Of a stretch of DNA of 64,000 bases, positions 23,238 through 34,372 are shown piece after piece (positions within the stretch are counted from its first letter, which is position 1; the number at the start of each line of letters is the position of its first letter). The stretch is from Parelaphostrongylus tenuis. Lineage: Eukaryota; Nematoda; Chromadorea; Rhabditida; Metastrongylidae. Under the pieces are notes generated by a model that saw only the letters and a list, made by a program, of their open reading frames with translations, searched no databases and had not been told where the DNA came from. The stretch covers positions 33,468 through 97,467 of the forward strand of contig JAHQIW010006019.1 in assembly GCA_019055375.1 (NCBI GenBank), written 5' to 3'. Both the position numbers and the translations under genes were made by a program.

Positions 23238-25014
23238 ATGGTATGGTGCTTGTCGATGAGGAAACTGTTCGAGAGGGACGACGAGTAACAGCGACGTTGC
23301 TGGCTGCATTTCGATACGGTCGAGAAGATCTGGACGCTTTGGGTCTGACATTTCGCAAAGATTTGATATCTCAACAATATCAGGTATGTTTTGTTATCTC
23401 GAAGTGTTTTAATCTTCCTTCAAATCAGTTCGGCACATTGCAGGTTTATCCACCGAATCCGTCGCAGCCGAGTCGACCACTTACGCGATTACAAGAGCGA
23501 TTGAAACGTAAACTCGGTGACTTGGCGTTCCCTTTTTTGTTTGAGGTTCCGCCACGAAGTGCAAGCAGTGTCACTCTCCAGGTTGGATTTTGAGTTCTGA
23601 TTATAATTGAAAGAAAATTATCTTGTCGACAACTTGGAATGACTTTTGTTTTCATCGCTGAGGTGAGTCATTCTGGTGTTTCTGTCAATCGTGAAGTAAC
23701 TTAAACTGCCTATATAGTAAACTCTTTGTCCCCCGTCGCTTACAAGAGTGACAAGTGAGAGACGAATAGCATCATACTCCTTAGTGCAACACCACGTTAT
23801 TCACCATTTTTGCTTCCTGGATGATATCTGCAGGAGTTTGCCTGGTTTCACCATAGCAAAGCATACTCATAGCTCTGCCTCGAGATGGGAATCTCGGACC
23901 CGTTTTTCAGCTTGAGAGACCATGCCGTGATATAAAACCCATGGCTAATATTGTTTTGACTTTCATAAGCTTCTTCAAACCACTATAACAAGGTGTTGAA
24001 TCATCACAGTAAGTCTAGAATGAGCAAATGAAATACCTGTCATTACATTTTGTCCAGTCGTAGAAGACTGATTGTAAAGATTAGATATAGATATCACGAA
24101 TCCTTTTAATGTGCCTACGTAATAGTTTCAGCCAGCACCTGGTGATACCGGTAAACCATGTGGAGTTGATTACGAGCTGAAAACTGTAGTCGGAGGAGTA
24201 GATTCTAATACTAATGATCGCCAACTGAGGAAGTTAGTGCTAACACCTATTTTCTCCACTGTGATTGCCATGTGCAAATTTTGTTGAATGTAGAGTTAAA
24301 CTGAAGGATTTTTTTAGTATCATGTAATCCTTGCTTTGTAGTAGTAGTGTGCGGCTAGCAATTCGAAAATTAACATACGCTCCATGGGAGGCAAGGCCTC
24401 AGCCAACGGCTGATGTCAGCAAAGACTTCATGATGAGCGCTGGACTCTTACATATGGAGGCTTCTTTGGATAAGGAGGTTCGTGTTGCTTCTATAATCGA
24501 AATAACGGTTCTTTCGGTTATCCGGAGACAGATGGATGTCCAACTCCATTTGATGGACAAAAACCTTTCGTAAGAGTGCTGAGTAATCATTCGAAAGCAT
24601 AAATTGAAATAGCTAAATTTTAGGCTATCGAATGATCACTAATAGTATAAGGAAAGAGCTCTGTTTTGCGAGGAAAACACATGTATAAAAACAAATATGT
24701 TTTCTTTCTGTTTTGGCGCTGTTAAAAAGCTTTTCCAAAAAGCAAACACATTCTTGGATTCTTCGAGACTTGAGCTATCAATTCGAAAGATCACTAGTAG
24801 TTTGAGGGAAGGAGTTTTGTCCAGCGAAATCTAAGCGAAACGAAGGTAAGCAGGAGGTGCGTATGAAACAGCATCTTATTCTGAATGCTAAAACCTTATG
24901 AAGAACAAAAAACAGCTACGTATCGCAGTAGCTAGATATTTGAGCTTTTGAGTAACCACTAACACTTCCAGTATTATCTATCACAATTGCTATAAGCTCA
25001 GATGGGTTTGTAAA

Positions 25015-25212
25015 CCGAAATCGCATACGCGACCAAACGTGTCAAAGGTTGGTGGCTGAGAGATAACATAGAGATGCTGATGAATGAGTGATGACGCGAA
25101 TTTACCTCGGTGTGTAGTGGGTCCTAAGTATAGATGAAACGCGGGTTCAACTCACATCTGAGCTCATGTTTTTGCTCAAGACTCAACTGTCTTAGGTATG
25201 ATTGAAACATCA
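25015..25212. repeat. tRNA-like repeat, same family as 58368-58612
   Basis: The series gcgaccaaacgtgtcaaagg, ggtggctgagagataacata, cgcgggttcaactcac and tgtttttgctcaagactcaa matches, on the plus strand, the minus-strand order of the element at 58368-58612. The tRNA-like part is badly worn. Confidence 0.55.
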
Positions 25213-25419
25213 TAACAAGTACAGTTTTGGAATCCTCGAGTTTTAAGCTATTGAATTGTTACTGAAAGTCTGAAAAAGCGAAAAGAGCATTTCGTCCAAA
25301 CTGTTGAAGAATGCGTTTCTGAGTACTTTTTTCTCAGTTTTGGGAATTGCATCATTCTCCAAAGCTTAATAGTTTTATCTCCCTTACTGAAAATATCGGT
25401 AAGGTTAGGAATATTGACA

Positions 25420-25800
25420 TCTTAACCCCTTCAGGACTGCTTACCCATCTCCTCTGCATCTCTAACTTCCAGCGTGGGAAGCTGGACGGTCTGCCCCACC
25501 TCCTCGACATCTTCAACCACATGCGTGGAAATGCACTGATTATATTATCACAGTTGTATCATTTCCGTTATTTTCCTATATATCTTCTACGTAAATACGT
25601 CATGTTATTTTAAGTAGGAAAACAGCAACAGTAGTAATACAAAATTGAATTGAATTAATACAATAATACACTCAATGCGTTCCCACGGTGAGGGTTAGGG
25701 ATGCAGAAGGGGTGAAGCAGACCGTTCAGCATTGCCACGCGGGGGGAGGTTAGAGGTGCACGAAAGGTAAGTCCGTGGCTTTGAAAGTGTTAATGGAAGT
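25420..25800. repeat. MITE of the 'gggaccgtgg' family
   Basis: Arms ctgcatctctaacttccagc ... cacatgcgtggaaatgcact and tgcgttcccacggtgagggt ... ttagaggtgcacg are inverted relatives of each other and of 2060-2430. It lies between the arrestin fragment and the mariner element at 26204. Confidence 0.6.
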
Positions 25801-26203
25801 TCATTCATCTTTGAGAACATCTTTGACTTATCCAAAACATGTAGCTTGATGGTAGGTGGACAGACCATCTTAGGACAGGGTATACTGCAATGCTAATCGC
25901 TTTTACTTCGGAATACTTTCTTGCTGTCACTCTCGTATCCCCTGGTATGCTTTCGTTTCCTTTCGGAAAATTGCTGTTCAAGTCATTGACAAGAATTACC
26001 TGTGCGTCATTAAATATCAGGGGGTGCCACTGTTTTGAAACCACATCCCAGTTATCTTCGTTTCGACGTTTAGCTCTTTTTATTGTTCGGATATCCGTTT
26101 GCTATCAATACTTCGCCGACTTCAATCAAATAAATCCACCGAATTGATTTCAATTATCTTTATATCACGGATAGCAGATTCATAGCGTGCGATTTTTATG
26201 GTA

Positions 26204-27487
26204 TTAAGTCGATCCGTAAATTTTGGCACTAAAGCAATAAACACAAAATTTATTAGTCAGAAGTGATTGAAAGTGTTTGATTTTGGTATTGTTCAACTGC
26301 GCCTTTTCTTGCGAAACGTCTTGGTATACAACTTGCCTATACTTGCTTTAAGATGGGGCTGTCTTGGGAAAAAATTCGCTTGCCATTCACGCGTGAATGG
26401 CGCATAGGTGAAAATTCTAGTGAAACGGCGCATGGTTAACCCCTTGGGGACGGCAGTTCAATGATCACACAGCGCAACTTGCTAGAGGCGCGCGATTTTC
26501 GTCTTTTAATTAGGATTTTTTTCCGTTTGAAGAATAAAACATTAGGTTGGTTGTGTTGCTTTTATATCCTATGATTTTCTCTACAGTTACATGTATTTCT
26601 TGCATATATAACTTTTCTATACGAAAGAAAAAACGTAATACTCTTTTTGCTCTTGCATCATTCTATGATAGCCTTTTATCAAACAAATTAGAACTTGCAA
26701 ATTTTCTAGATTTGCGCTATCGATTGATAAGAAAAGGTTTAACTAAAAGTCGTATAGAAACCATAGCCGAACAAGTAGAGCAAGCTGAGTGTTAAACAAT
26801 TTCATTTTCGCTACTCCAACGTAATAAAATGGCTTTTTCACAGATCGAGCATTCTGTTGAAATCGCGGAGATTCAATGTTTTGATTGACTACTAAATGTC
26901 CAAGAGAAAAGTTTTGCTTAGCGAGAAAGTCTTCTGAACGAACGTGTGCCTCAGCTGGTACACGTCTTCCCTCGGAGTCAATGGAGCTTCCTATAAACTA
27001 CCCTAGAGCGGTTGATTCTCCAGATTGTTCTATCCGGCCTTGAACTTTACGAACCACTTCCCACCCATCTTTTCTGCAGTTGCATCGTCGCCCCAAGTTC
27101 CACTGGCCATTCGGAGTCAAGAACCCACGTCCAACGCATCTCTACCCCCAGTGTGCCATTGTTAGAGGCAGCACGCTGGAGGTTAGAGATGCTGAAACGG
27201 TGGAGCAGAAAATTCAAGGTTGCCAGTTAAAGATGCCTAGGTCTACGGTCCCGAAAGGGTCTTGCGCGTGCTTCACTATCATTTCATCTGCGCGTCATTC
27301 GTGCATGAGCAGCAACCGAATTTGTCCCACAGCAGCTCCATCGTAAAGCAAATATAGGCAAATTGTATACTAAATCATTCACAAAAAATATGTAATTGAA
27401 CGATGCCAAACTCATGCAAAATTATCACTTCCAGTCAATAAATTCTGTGCTTATTGCTGTAGTGCCAAAACTTATGGAACGACCCAG
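26204..27487. mobile_element. Mariner-family foldback element, 1.28 kb, disrupted
   Basis: Inverted ends gtcgatccgtaaattttggc and gccaaaacttatggaacgac, with TA outside (26202-26203, 27488-27489). Arms of about 230 bases carry the mariner 5' end (EWRIGENSSETAH at 26395-26430) in opposite orientations. The middle (26440-27000) is unrelated AT-rich DNA with an 82-codon open frame at 26547-26795, followed by GC-richer repeat DNA (27005-27270). Confidence 0.72.
26547..26795 (+). other. Open frame of 82 codons inside the mariner element, unrecognised
   Basis: Preceded by a good acceptor (ttttctctacag at about 26573-26584). The downstream residues (FALASFYDSLLSNKLELANF, RYRLIRKGLTKSRIETIAEQ) look protein-like in composition, but no family is recognised and there is no start or donor that can be supported. 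May be an exon fragment captured by the element. Confidence 0.25.
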
Positions 27488-27533
27488 TATGCAGATTTCC
27501 AGAGAACTATCTCTAAGGGCAACTAGGGTATCA

Positions 27534-27583
27534 CTCTCCCTCCTCCTTCTCCTTCTCTTCCTCCTCCTCCACCACCTTCCATT
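27534..27583 (+). repeat. CT-rich microsatellite
   Basis: ctccctcctccttctccttc and cctcctcctccaccacc; simple repeat just outside the mariner element ending at 27487. Confidence 0.7.
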
Positions 27584-27911
27584 TCAGTCTTGGACATGGA
27601 TGAGATACTGTGCTTCTGAATCTTTTGAGATTCGTGTCATCATCATTTTCTTGTTTACTCGAAGAATATCGAGGTTGATATCTTTTTTAATGCAGCTAAC
27701 CCATCGATACTACTATATTATCGCCAGCCATTCGTCTCTACTACGTTCATGAGTTAATCTGCTTGAGGAAAGCACTGAAGAGAAGTTCATCAGGAGATTT
27801 TCATCATCTTAGTATTGTTTGACATTTTACGGTAATCCCACTAAATACATCTTGAATGATGACAACAGCACTCACTGCTGATATTGCTCTATCTCAGGTG
27901 ATTATATGTAT

Positions 27912-28012
27912 AATCTGAGCACGTCTGGCGCAGTAAGTAGAGGTAGAGGTGCACTGCGACTTATACGTGATCGATCAATCAATGGTCGATGGTTCGATCC
28001 CACGCCTGAGGT
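27912..28012 (+). repeat. tRNA-like repeat
   Basis: Has a D-arm-like gtctggcgcagtaagtagag and a good B box gatggttcgatcccacgcct, with extra bases between them. Another worn piece follows at 28410-28460. Confidence 0.4.
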
Positions 28013-28119
28013 TCACTGAGATTTTCATCCCTGCGGGGTCGCTGAGTTAGTACCAATGTTGTCTGGGAGGTTAGCCGCACTGACTTGATAAGCCACCGCG
28101 AGTCATTATAGGGGCCAAA

Positions 28120-28350
28120 TATGCTTTCAGTCACCTCTAGCCCTTTTGGAACCATGGACTCATGCATGGCCTCTGCATCTCTAGGGGGCACCTTTGCACG
28201 GTCTGCTGCACTTCCTGTGCACCTCTAACCCCCAGCGTGCCATTGCTAGACACACCGTTGAAGCTTAGAGATACGAGGTGAAGCAGACCGCCCAGATTGC
28301 CAGCTAGGGACGCAGAGACTGTGGGTCCACAGTCCCGATAGTGCTAGCTA
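28120..28350. repeat. MITE of the 'gggaccgtgg' family
   Basis: Contains cacctctaacccccagcgtg, tagagatacgaggtgaagca and gactgtgggtccacagtccc, the arm sequences of the family at 2060 and 25420. Confidence 0.5.
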
Positions 28351-29477
28351 TGCTACGAATGGAGTCGAATGCCGTGCATATTTTTAGCATTCCTTTTAAC
28401 GATATACAAAACGTTCGTTCCCCGGCAAGGGTTAGATGGGGTTCAATTCCTGCATGAGGTCGGAAATTCTCTTATGTATGTTTATATTCCTAGTTTACAG
28501 CAAGCATATAAAATAAAAGAAATAAAGCTCTTAGCATTGATCAATCACTGAAGAATGCGCCATGCATTCGATTCATTCGTAGCATCGATTTAGAAGATTA
28601 TATGCATATTTGGCTTTTATAGTAGCTTACGGCGGCCTGTCGATGCATCATGTCAAAGCTCCCATTCCTTTACAAGTTTGGTACCAATTCACCGACCTCA
28701 GAGGAATGTAAGATTCCATCAGCTTTGTGGCGTGAGATCGTCGACCAGAAGTTTGTGTCGCGCAGCATCTGCGCCACTGCGCCACTCGCATTCTTTTATC
28801 GCAACAATGAACACTTATGATGTACAAATTCTGTCAATCGTTAAAAACGTCATCGTCATTGTTCGTCATCATTATTAGCAATTAGGGGACTTGATCGGAC
28901 GCCATCCTCATGATCCTTTTGTTTTTCATTATACTCACGCAAGAGAACCTGTTCCTCTAATCGCCAATACAGTCAGATTTCGTGTTTTCCCAACACAACA
29001 GGTGCCTTCATTTATCGCTTGGCCAGATGTGAGACGGGCTCACGGCCAATTTCAAATGTCACATCGATCACTGTGATCTGTTTGATAGGAAAATTTAGCG
29101 TGTAAGTTCATTTGACTGAGTTTCAGATGCATCCACGACGTTCCGAAGGACTCAAAACAGCCATAGCGTTTTGTTGTCTAATGTTATCGGCGTTCTTGAA
29201 CTTTTTCCTTCTGACGGTCATTCACGATGTCGTTCCACGTCAGCCTCTTCCCGATCTCACTTTTATGATAATTCCACAGCAGAAATGGGCTTGGTCAGTC
29301 GGCGATGTTCCTATCCACTGTCAGGTAAGCCAGATTAATTTGTTGAGTTGGCAAAACAGTTCCCAAACTTTTTCGTATTTGTCTGGCTATTCTCCATGCA
29401 GTTAAACTTCTGTATTTATTATCGTTTAGAGCAGCTTCTTGCGTTATTTTGACAGTTAACACTTATACATACCTTCT

Positions 29478-29790
29478 TCCTTTTCGAATGTTTCTTTGAA
29501 CCTTGCTCAAATTCCAATATGCTTGAGAGTTATTTTTGAGCCATGCATGTGATCTGCTATGTTCACTTATGCAGTGCAGTACACGTGTTTCGACCTTGCA
29601 GCCTCGTCAGCTGCGCGGTGACTTTCGTCTGAGCCAATCCCTTTCGGTGAAGAATCACAACTTCAAGGAATCGGCGAAAAAACTGACGAGGATGGAAGAC
29701 CGAAACACGTGTATTGGGCCATAACAGACCACATGTCGTGGCTCAGAATTAACTCTCAGGCATGTTGAGATTTGAGTGTAGTCTAAAATA
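29478..29790. repeat. CACGTG MITE (copy B)
   Basis: Duplicate of 449-756 with a handful of substitutions; a partial right arm follows at 29925-30065 after a longer G run. Confidence 0.7.
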
Positions 29791-30696
29791 ACGCTCTTGG
29801 CGGATGCTATGGTATTTCCCGATCAGCAGACAAGAGTAATTGAGTGTACAACACTGCCCGTTCGATGATGTCATATCTTACCAGCGCGTGTAAAACGTTC
29901 CTCAACGACTGCTGTATATAAAGGAGGGGGGGAGGGGGGGAAATCCTCTCCCGAAGAGGATTGGCTCAGACGAAAAGCACCGTGCATCTGACGAGGCTGC
30001 AAGGCCAAACACGTGTATTGCACTGCATAAATGCCCATAATAGACCACATGCATGGCTCAAAAGTAACTATGAAACCTAAGGGACGGCGTGTAACAGCTG
30101 AGGTACACGATTGTTTGGAGGCCTTTCCTGCTGGACAAAACTTTTCTCTCTAGACATTTGGTAATCATTCGAAAGCTTAAGTTATTGTGATATCACCAAA
30201 TTGTTAAACTTTTGAAAAAGCCTTTTTATTGTGCAGGTAGCAGCGGAAATGAAATTATGTTTCACACTCATTTTGCTTTATTTGCTCGGGTATATGGCTT
30301 CTCGCCAAACTTGTATATGGCTCTTTGCCAAAACCTTGCTAGCAGTTAGATAGCCCAAATTTCGAGGATTTCGATACCATAGTTGCTTTTTTTTTTAAAA
30401 CTTACCACAGGATGTTGTAAGAACAAAAAGAAGATTACTTTTCGCTCTTGAAGTTTTCCGTTGTACGGAAAACTCATATCTGGGCGAAAAACATATGACC
30501 ATGTAGAGATATTGATGAAGTATCAGAGTAAAATGGAGAGCCTAAGGTTTCACTTACAAAATGGAGGAATAACCCTAATTAAATAATGACAATCGCGTCC
30601 CTTTTGCGGGTTGTGCAGTGCCATCGATCAAGTGCCGTCCCTAATCCTGAAAGGTTAAACACTTACACATTTGTTTGAAAATAGAATTGTCCTGAT

Positions 30697-30793
30697 AGCA
30701 AAAACGATTGTTGATGCGATGCGAGTATGTGGCGTGCCAAGCAGCCCTTGTACTCAAACGGTACTCGTATAGCATCAACAATCGTTTTTGCTC
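30697..30793 (+). ncRNA. Stable hairpin in a copy-B-only insertion (pre-miRNA-like or tiny MITE)
   Basis: The 21 bases from 30698 (agcaaaaacgattgttgatg + c) pair perfectly with the complement near 30772-30793; after two mismatched positions the stem goes on for several more pairs (cgagta with tactcg), leaving a loop of about 30 bases. The surrounding 185 bases (30695-30880) are absent from copy A at 1652. Size and shape fit a pre-miRNA, but a small inverted-repeat transposon is at least as likely. Confidence 0.35.
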
Positions 30794-31279
30794 TCGCGAC
30801 AGATCCATCTCAAAATAATTTTGTAAGTGTTTTGTATCAAAATATTGCCAGAAGCTAATATACGAGATTCTAGAAGCAAAAACTCAAATGCATGGAAAAG
30901 CCAATAAAAGCGAAGAAGTCCGCGGAAAATTTTTTGCCAACCCATTTTATTCATGAAACGGCTATGATTTCTGAACTCTTCCCATATCACTGACCGGCTG
31001 TTCGTTGTAATCATTTCGATTTCTAGTACTGTAATCGTCTTCACAGTTGTGCTTCTACATCGTTAACGATGGGTTGTACTACGTCGGATGTTTATTCTCG
31101 GTGAAATTATGTATGTATTGCGGGGCCGTTGTTTTGGGAGATAGTTCTGCTTTCTATCGATTCTTCTGCCCTCGATCTCACCATTTGTGATTGGTTTATA
31201 CGCGCTTGTGTCTATTTTCTTCGGAATTCACCATTTCCGTCATCCATATAGGTGTTGTGAAAATCTTGGCGCGGGTCCT

Positions 31280-31640
31280 TGACCCGTCTGGGACCGTGGC
31301 CCACTCCTCTGCATCGCTGACCTCCAGCGTCGCAGCGCTGGACGGTTTGCACCACCTCCTGCGCATCTCTAAACTTCAGCGTGGGAACGCACTGAATTTA
31401 TAATTGTGTCGTTTTGACCGCATTACACTTGCTATTTTCCTATATCACGTTATATGTCAATATATCATGTTGCTATAAGTAGGAAAATAATTGAAAAATG
31501 TTGAAATAGTATATTCAGTACGTTCTCACACGAAGGGTAAGAGATGGAGAGGAGGTGAAACAAACCGTTCAGCGTTTGCCACACTGTCGGTTGGAGATTT
31601 AGGGAAGGTGGTTCCACGTTTTCGAAATGGTTGACACTTT
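31280..31640. repeat. MITE of the 'gggaccgtgg' family (copy B)
   Basis: Duplicate of 2060-2430 with small changes. Confidence 0.6.
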
Positions 31641-32410
31641 GCGGACGGTGAGTGTCATTGTAATTTTCAGCTTTCACTGGTTTTTTTAGCTGTACAACGC
31701 TTTGTTATCCAAAATTCTGGTGTTCATTCGAAAGCCTGAACCTAGGCGATTTTTTCGAAAAGGCCTTTTTTGACTCTGTAACGAGATATAGAATTATAGT
31801 TCACGCTCGGTTTATTTTGTTTACGCGGCTGGGGTTTGTGAATCGTTTCTGTTAGGCTACATTAATAGTCATTCGATGGCATATATCTCGGAAATTTCGG
31901 AGCTAAATTTGGTTCTTCAGAGTGGGCTGTAAAGCGAAAACAAGATTACGTTTCAGATTTGGAGTTTTCTTCCCACCTAAAAGTTGTATATGCACAAGAA
32001 GTATATGGTCCCGTAGAGAAAATTATGGAGCATCAGACTATTGCAAGAAATCTCAAGTTTTTCTTCCTATACAGAGAATAAAGTCTCTATTATTAACTAT
32101 AATAAAGCGCCGCATGCCAAAATCGACCAACTGCTGTCCACAAAGGTTTAGTGAACAAATTGTATGTCATATAGTGAATTCCAAGATCTTTCCGCACTTT
32201 TCTACATCGTGTCTATTTCTCTGTAGGTGACGTTCCTACTTCCGTCATTCCATGGTCGTGATGAAATCTGTCTATGTGCGGTATGAAGTCTGCAACGAGT
32301 TGCGTTCTTATTGACTGCTAAGACTTTTTGATACTTTCCTGTAGCTTTGGCTTCATCAGTCTGCCATATATTCATCATCTAACGATGTTAAGCCATGTGC
32401 AAAACTTCGA

Positions 32411-32484
32411 CGTCAGGCGGGATTCGAACCCACACATCACTTTTTCCGGTAGCGCGTGCTTTGGCCAGTTGTACTATCGAGGCC
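32411..32484 (-). repeat. tRNA-like sequence (copy B); worn copy at 3205-3290
   Basis: Minus strand: GGCCTCGATAGTACAACTGG at the 5' side, then a B-box region GTGGGTTCGAATCCCGCCTG. Ends GGCCT/CTGACGTC pair poorly. The copy A equivalent has a damaged B box (gatttgacccc). Confidence 0.5.
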
Positions 32485-32648
32485 TTTCTTGTCACCATTC
32501 TTTCTACGCTACAATGCATCAACCTGTTAGCAATTCGCCGTCAATAGTTTGGCGTGGTAGTCGAGATCGACATTGAACCTAGTCACGCTGACAGGTATTG
32601 GTTTCATAGCATTCGTTTTTAGTTAACCGCTTCTAGACGTGGTCTGAT

Positions 32649-32787
32649 GTTACGAATACACCAATTGATGTAGAGGGATGTGCAAACATTTGCGTGAAGC
32701 CCTTGGATTGAGTGAAATGCGGGTTCAAGTCCCGCCTGACGCAAATGTTTTGCACGTCACTCTACATCGATGGGTGTATTCGTTACA
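32649..32787. repeat. TIR element with half tRNA (B-box side), copy B
   Basis: Left arm (gttacgaatacacc, gatgtagagggatgtgcaaa) and right arm (ttttgcacgtcactctacat, gggtgtattcgttac) are inverted copies; the core keeps gcgggttcaagtcccgcctg, a clean B-box T arm on the plus strand. In copy A (about 3330-3450) the left arm is mostly lost by a deletion that joins it to the preceding tRNA-like repeat. Confidence 0.7.
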
Positions 32788-33654
32788 TTATACCTCCGCT
32801 AGAAATGGTTAAACAAAAAGGAATTCTGTTTGATCTTCTAGCACCCATCCATCATTTAATGCTGTTAATGTACTGTCCCAGAGCCTCAACTCAGCAGATT
32901 AATTCGTATTTCCATAGAAACGGATGATGATACAAGCCCACCGCGCGCGCGCGACGCATGGCACGTACCGAAAGGGGTACGTCTGGTTGTCAACGGCTCA
33001 GAGGATGACGCTTAGTAGAACAACGCTGGAGCGACTTTTCTTGAAGTGACAGCAATCACCTGACTTTGTCCAGTCTGCAGGTAACACAATCTATGTGACA
33101 ACGCTGTGAGGAGGGTTTATTTTTGTTCCTTGGATATGTTGTTCTTTTTCACGTGGCGAAAGTAACGGTCTGAAAGCGAATTTACTTTTGTACCAGCCAA
33201 CATCCTTTCATGGTCTAAAATAAATGTGATATAGCAGTAACCAAAATGCTAAACCAAGAGCGAGAAGTGCAGTTTTACTGAAGTTCAACAGTAGCGCATT
33301 CATTCAAGAATACATTCCAATATGGGGTGGTGCATTTCATCAACGTATGAACCACAATGAAATTCTCATTATCCTGTAGATTCTGATAGTAGAGGATTCA
33401 ATTGCGCTGATAAGTAGTAGGTACAACGCTACCGCTTCCTCTAAAACCAACTTTTTGAAAGAGGAAAGCAAGATGCTTACGAAAAAAAATCGTACTTCAA
33501 ACTGTTATTCAACATTTCTATGCTATCTCATTTATATTCATCCATATTGCTGTCATTTTAATGCCTTTTTGTAAGTGAGCGAGTGCGAACAAGCATGGAG
33601 ATAAAAAGTATCCATTGTTAATCAGGCCAGTGTACGAAGCTGATAGATATAAAT

Positions 33655-34372
33655 CGGTTCTTTCCACTTAGAAGGGGACAAATGAAAAACCGATCTCATT
33701 CGCTGGAGAGAAATTTTTCATAGGAGTGTTAGTAACCATTCGAAAGCTGAGACATACAGGCTACATCCCCACATCGCCGGCTTTCGAAAAAGACTATTTT
33801 TGACGTTCCAAAAGAGGAGAATTCATGACTTCAGACACACAAATTTCTCTCCAAACAGAGCTTTTTCTTTGGACTATCATTAATCATTTTATAACATGAT
33901 TGATTTTGATTCCAACCAATGCTGTGCTTATATCCTGAAAGAACCGTTTCTCTGAAATGCAGCGTGTAATAGAGCTGCAATGGAGTTGGTTATACGTCAA
34001 ATGCCCACGTTTCAGCAACACAGTCGTGCGTGAATTCACGTGGGCGCTGGCTGCGGCGACGAGTGAGTTGTGACGCGATCATTGATTTTTGAGCCTATGA
34101 ACGCATCAGAAAAGTATCGTGTTAGGCAGTTCACATGGCCGCCACCCGCACCGTGACGTAGATTGGCTTTAGATCGTCCTTTCTCACACATCGAATTCAA
34201 CTTGTTTTACATGCTGCGCTGCCAGGAAACGGTCTTCTCACGATATAAGCACATCATTTGCATCAGAAAGCACTAGGCCCTCCTATGATTATTAATATTC
34301 CAAAGAAAGAACAAAGAACGAATGAGATCGGTTTTTCATTTGTCGCCTTCTAACCTGAAAGAACCGATAATT
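33655..34372. repeat. Long-inverted-repeat MITE (copy B, internally deleted)
   Basis: Same as 4268-5122, but the right arm starts directly after aacaaagaac near 34317, so the inner half of that arm is missing. Confidence 0.7.

Larger units (their letters stand above)
21312..24477 (+). pseudogene. arr-1: Beta-arrestin (ARR-1-like), N-terminal half only, two single-base lesions
   Basis: Arrestins bind phosphorylated G-protein-coupled receptors, stop G-protein coupling and recruit clathrin. Exons: 21312-21352 (start MANNESDDKK), 21428-21457 (FKKTSPNGK), 21602-21661 (YLGKRDFIDRGDYVDL), 23238-23383 (DGMVLVDEE, then [11 protein letters not shown] and [10 protein letters not shown]), 23444-23581 ([29 protein letters not shown]), 24132-24232 (PGDTGKPCGVDYELK), 24342-24477 (VRLAIRKLTYAP, RPQPTADVSK, GLLHMEASLDKE). 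Together these cover most of the N-domain. Exon 2 is one base short (a T run at its start) and exon 3 is one base short near its end, leaving a TAG at the junction. The YYHGE motif expected next, the whole C-domain and the clathrin box were not found in 24478-29036; the last donor, gag|gttcgt, is weak. Either a truncated pseudogene or a gene with sequencing errors whose 3' half lies elsewhere. Confidence 0.85.
27584..29036. other. Repeat-rich spacer before copy B
   Basis: Contains tRNA-like pieces (27912, 28410, and minus strand about 28795-28740 with gagtggcgcagtggcgcaga), one MITE (28120-28350), and an open stretch 28891-29076 (HYTHAREPVPLIANTVRFRV) that could be an upstream exon of copy B but is not recognised. 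Confidence 0.4.

Noticed and set aside
28891..29076. Open stretch upstream of sms-1 copy B as an N-terminal exon
   Set aside because: It lacks SAM-domain motifs, and a one-base difference from the start of copy A (gatcactgtg against gatcatctgtg) argues against coding.
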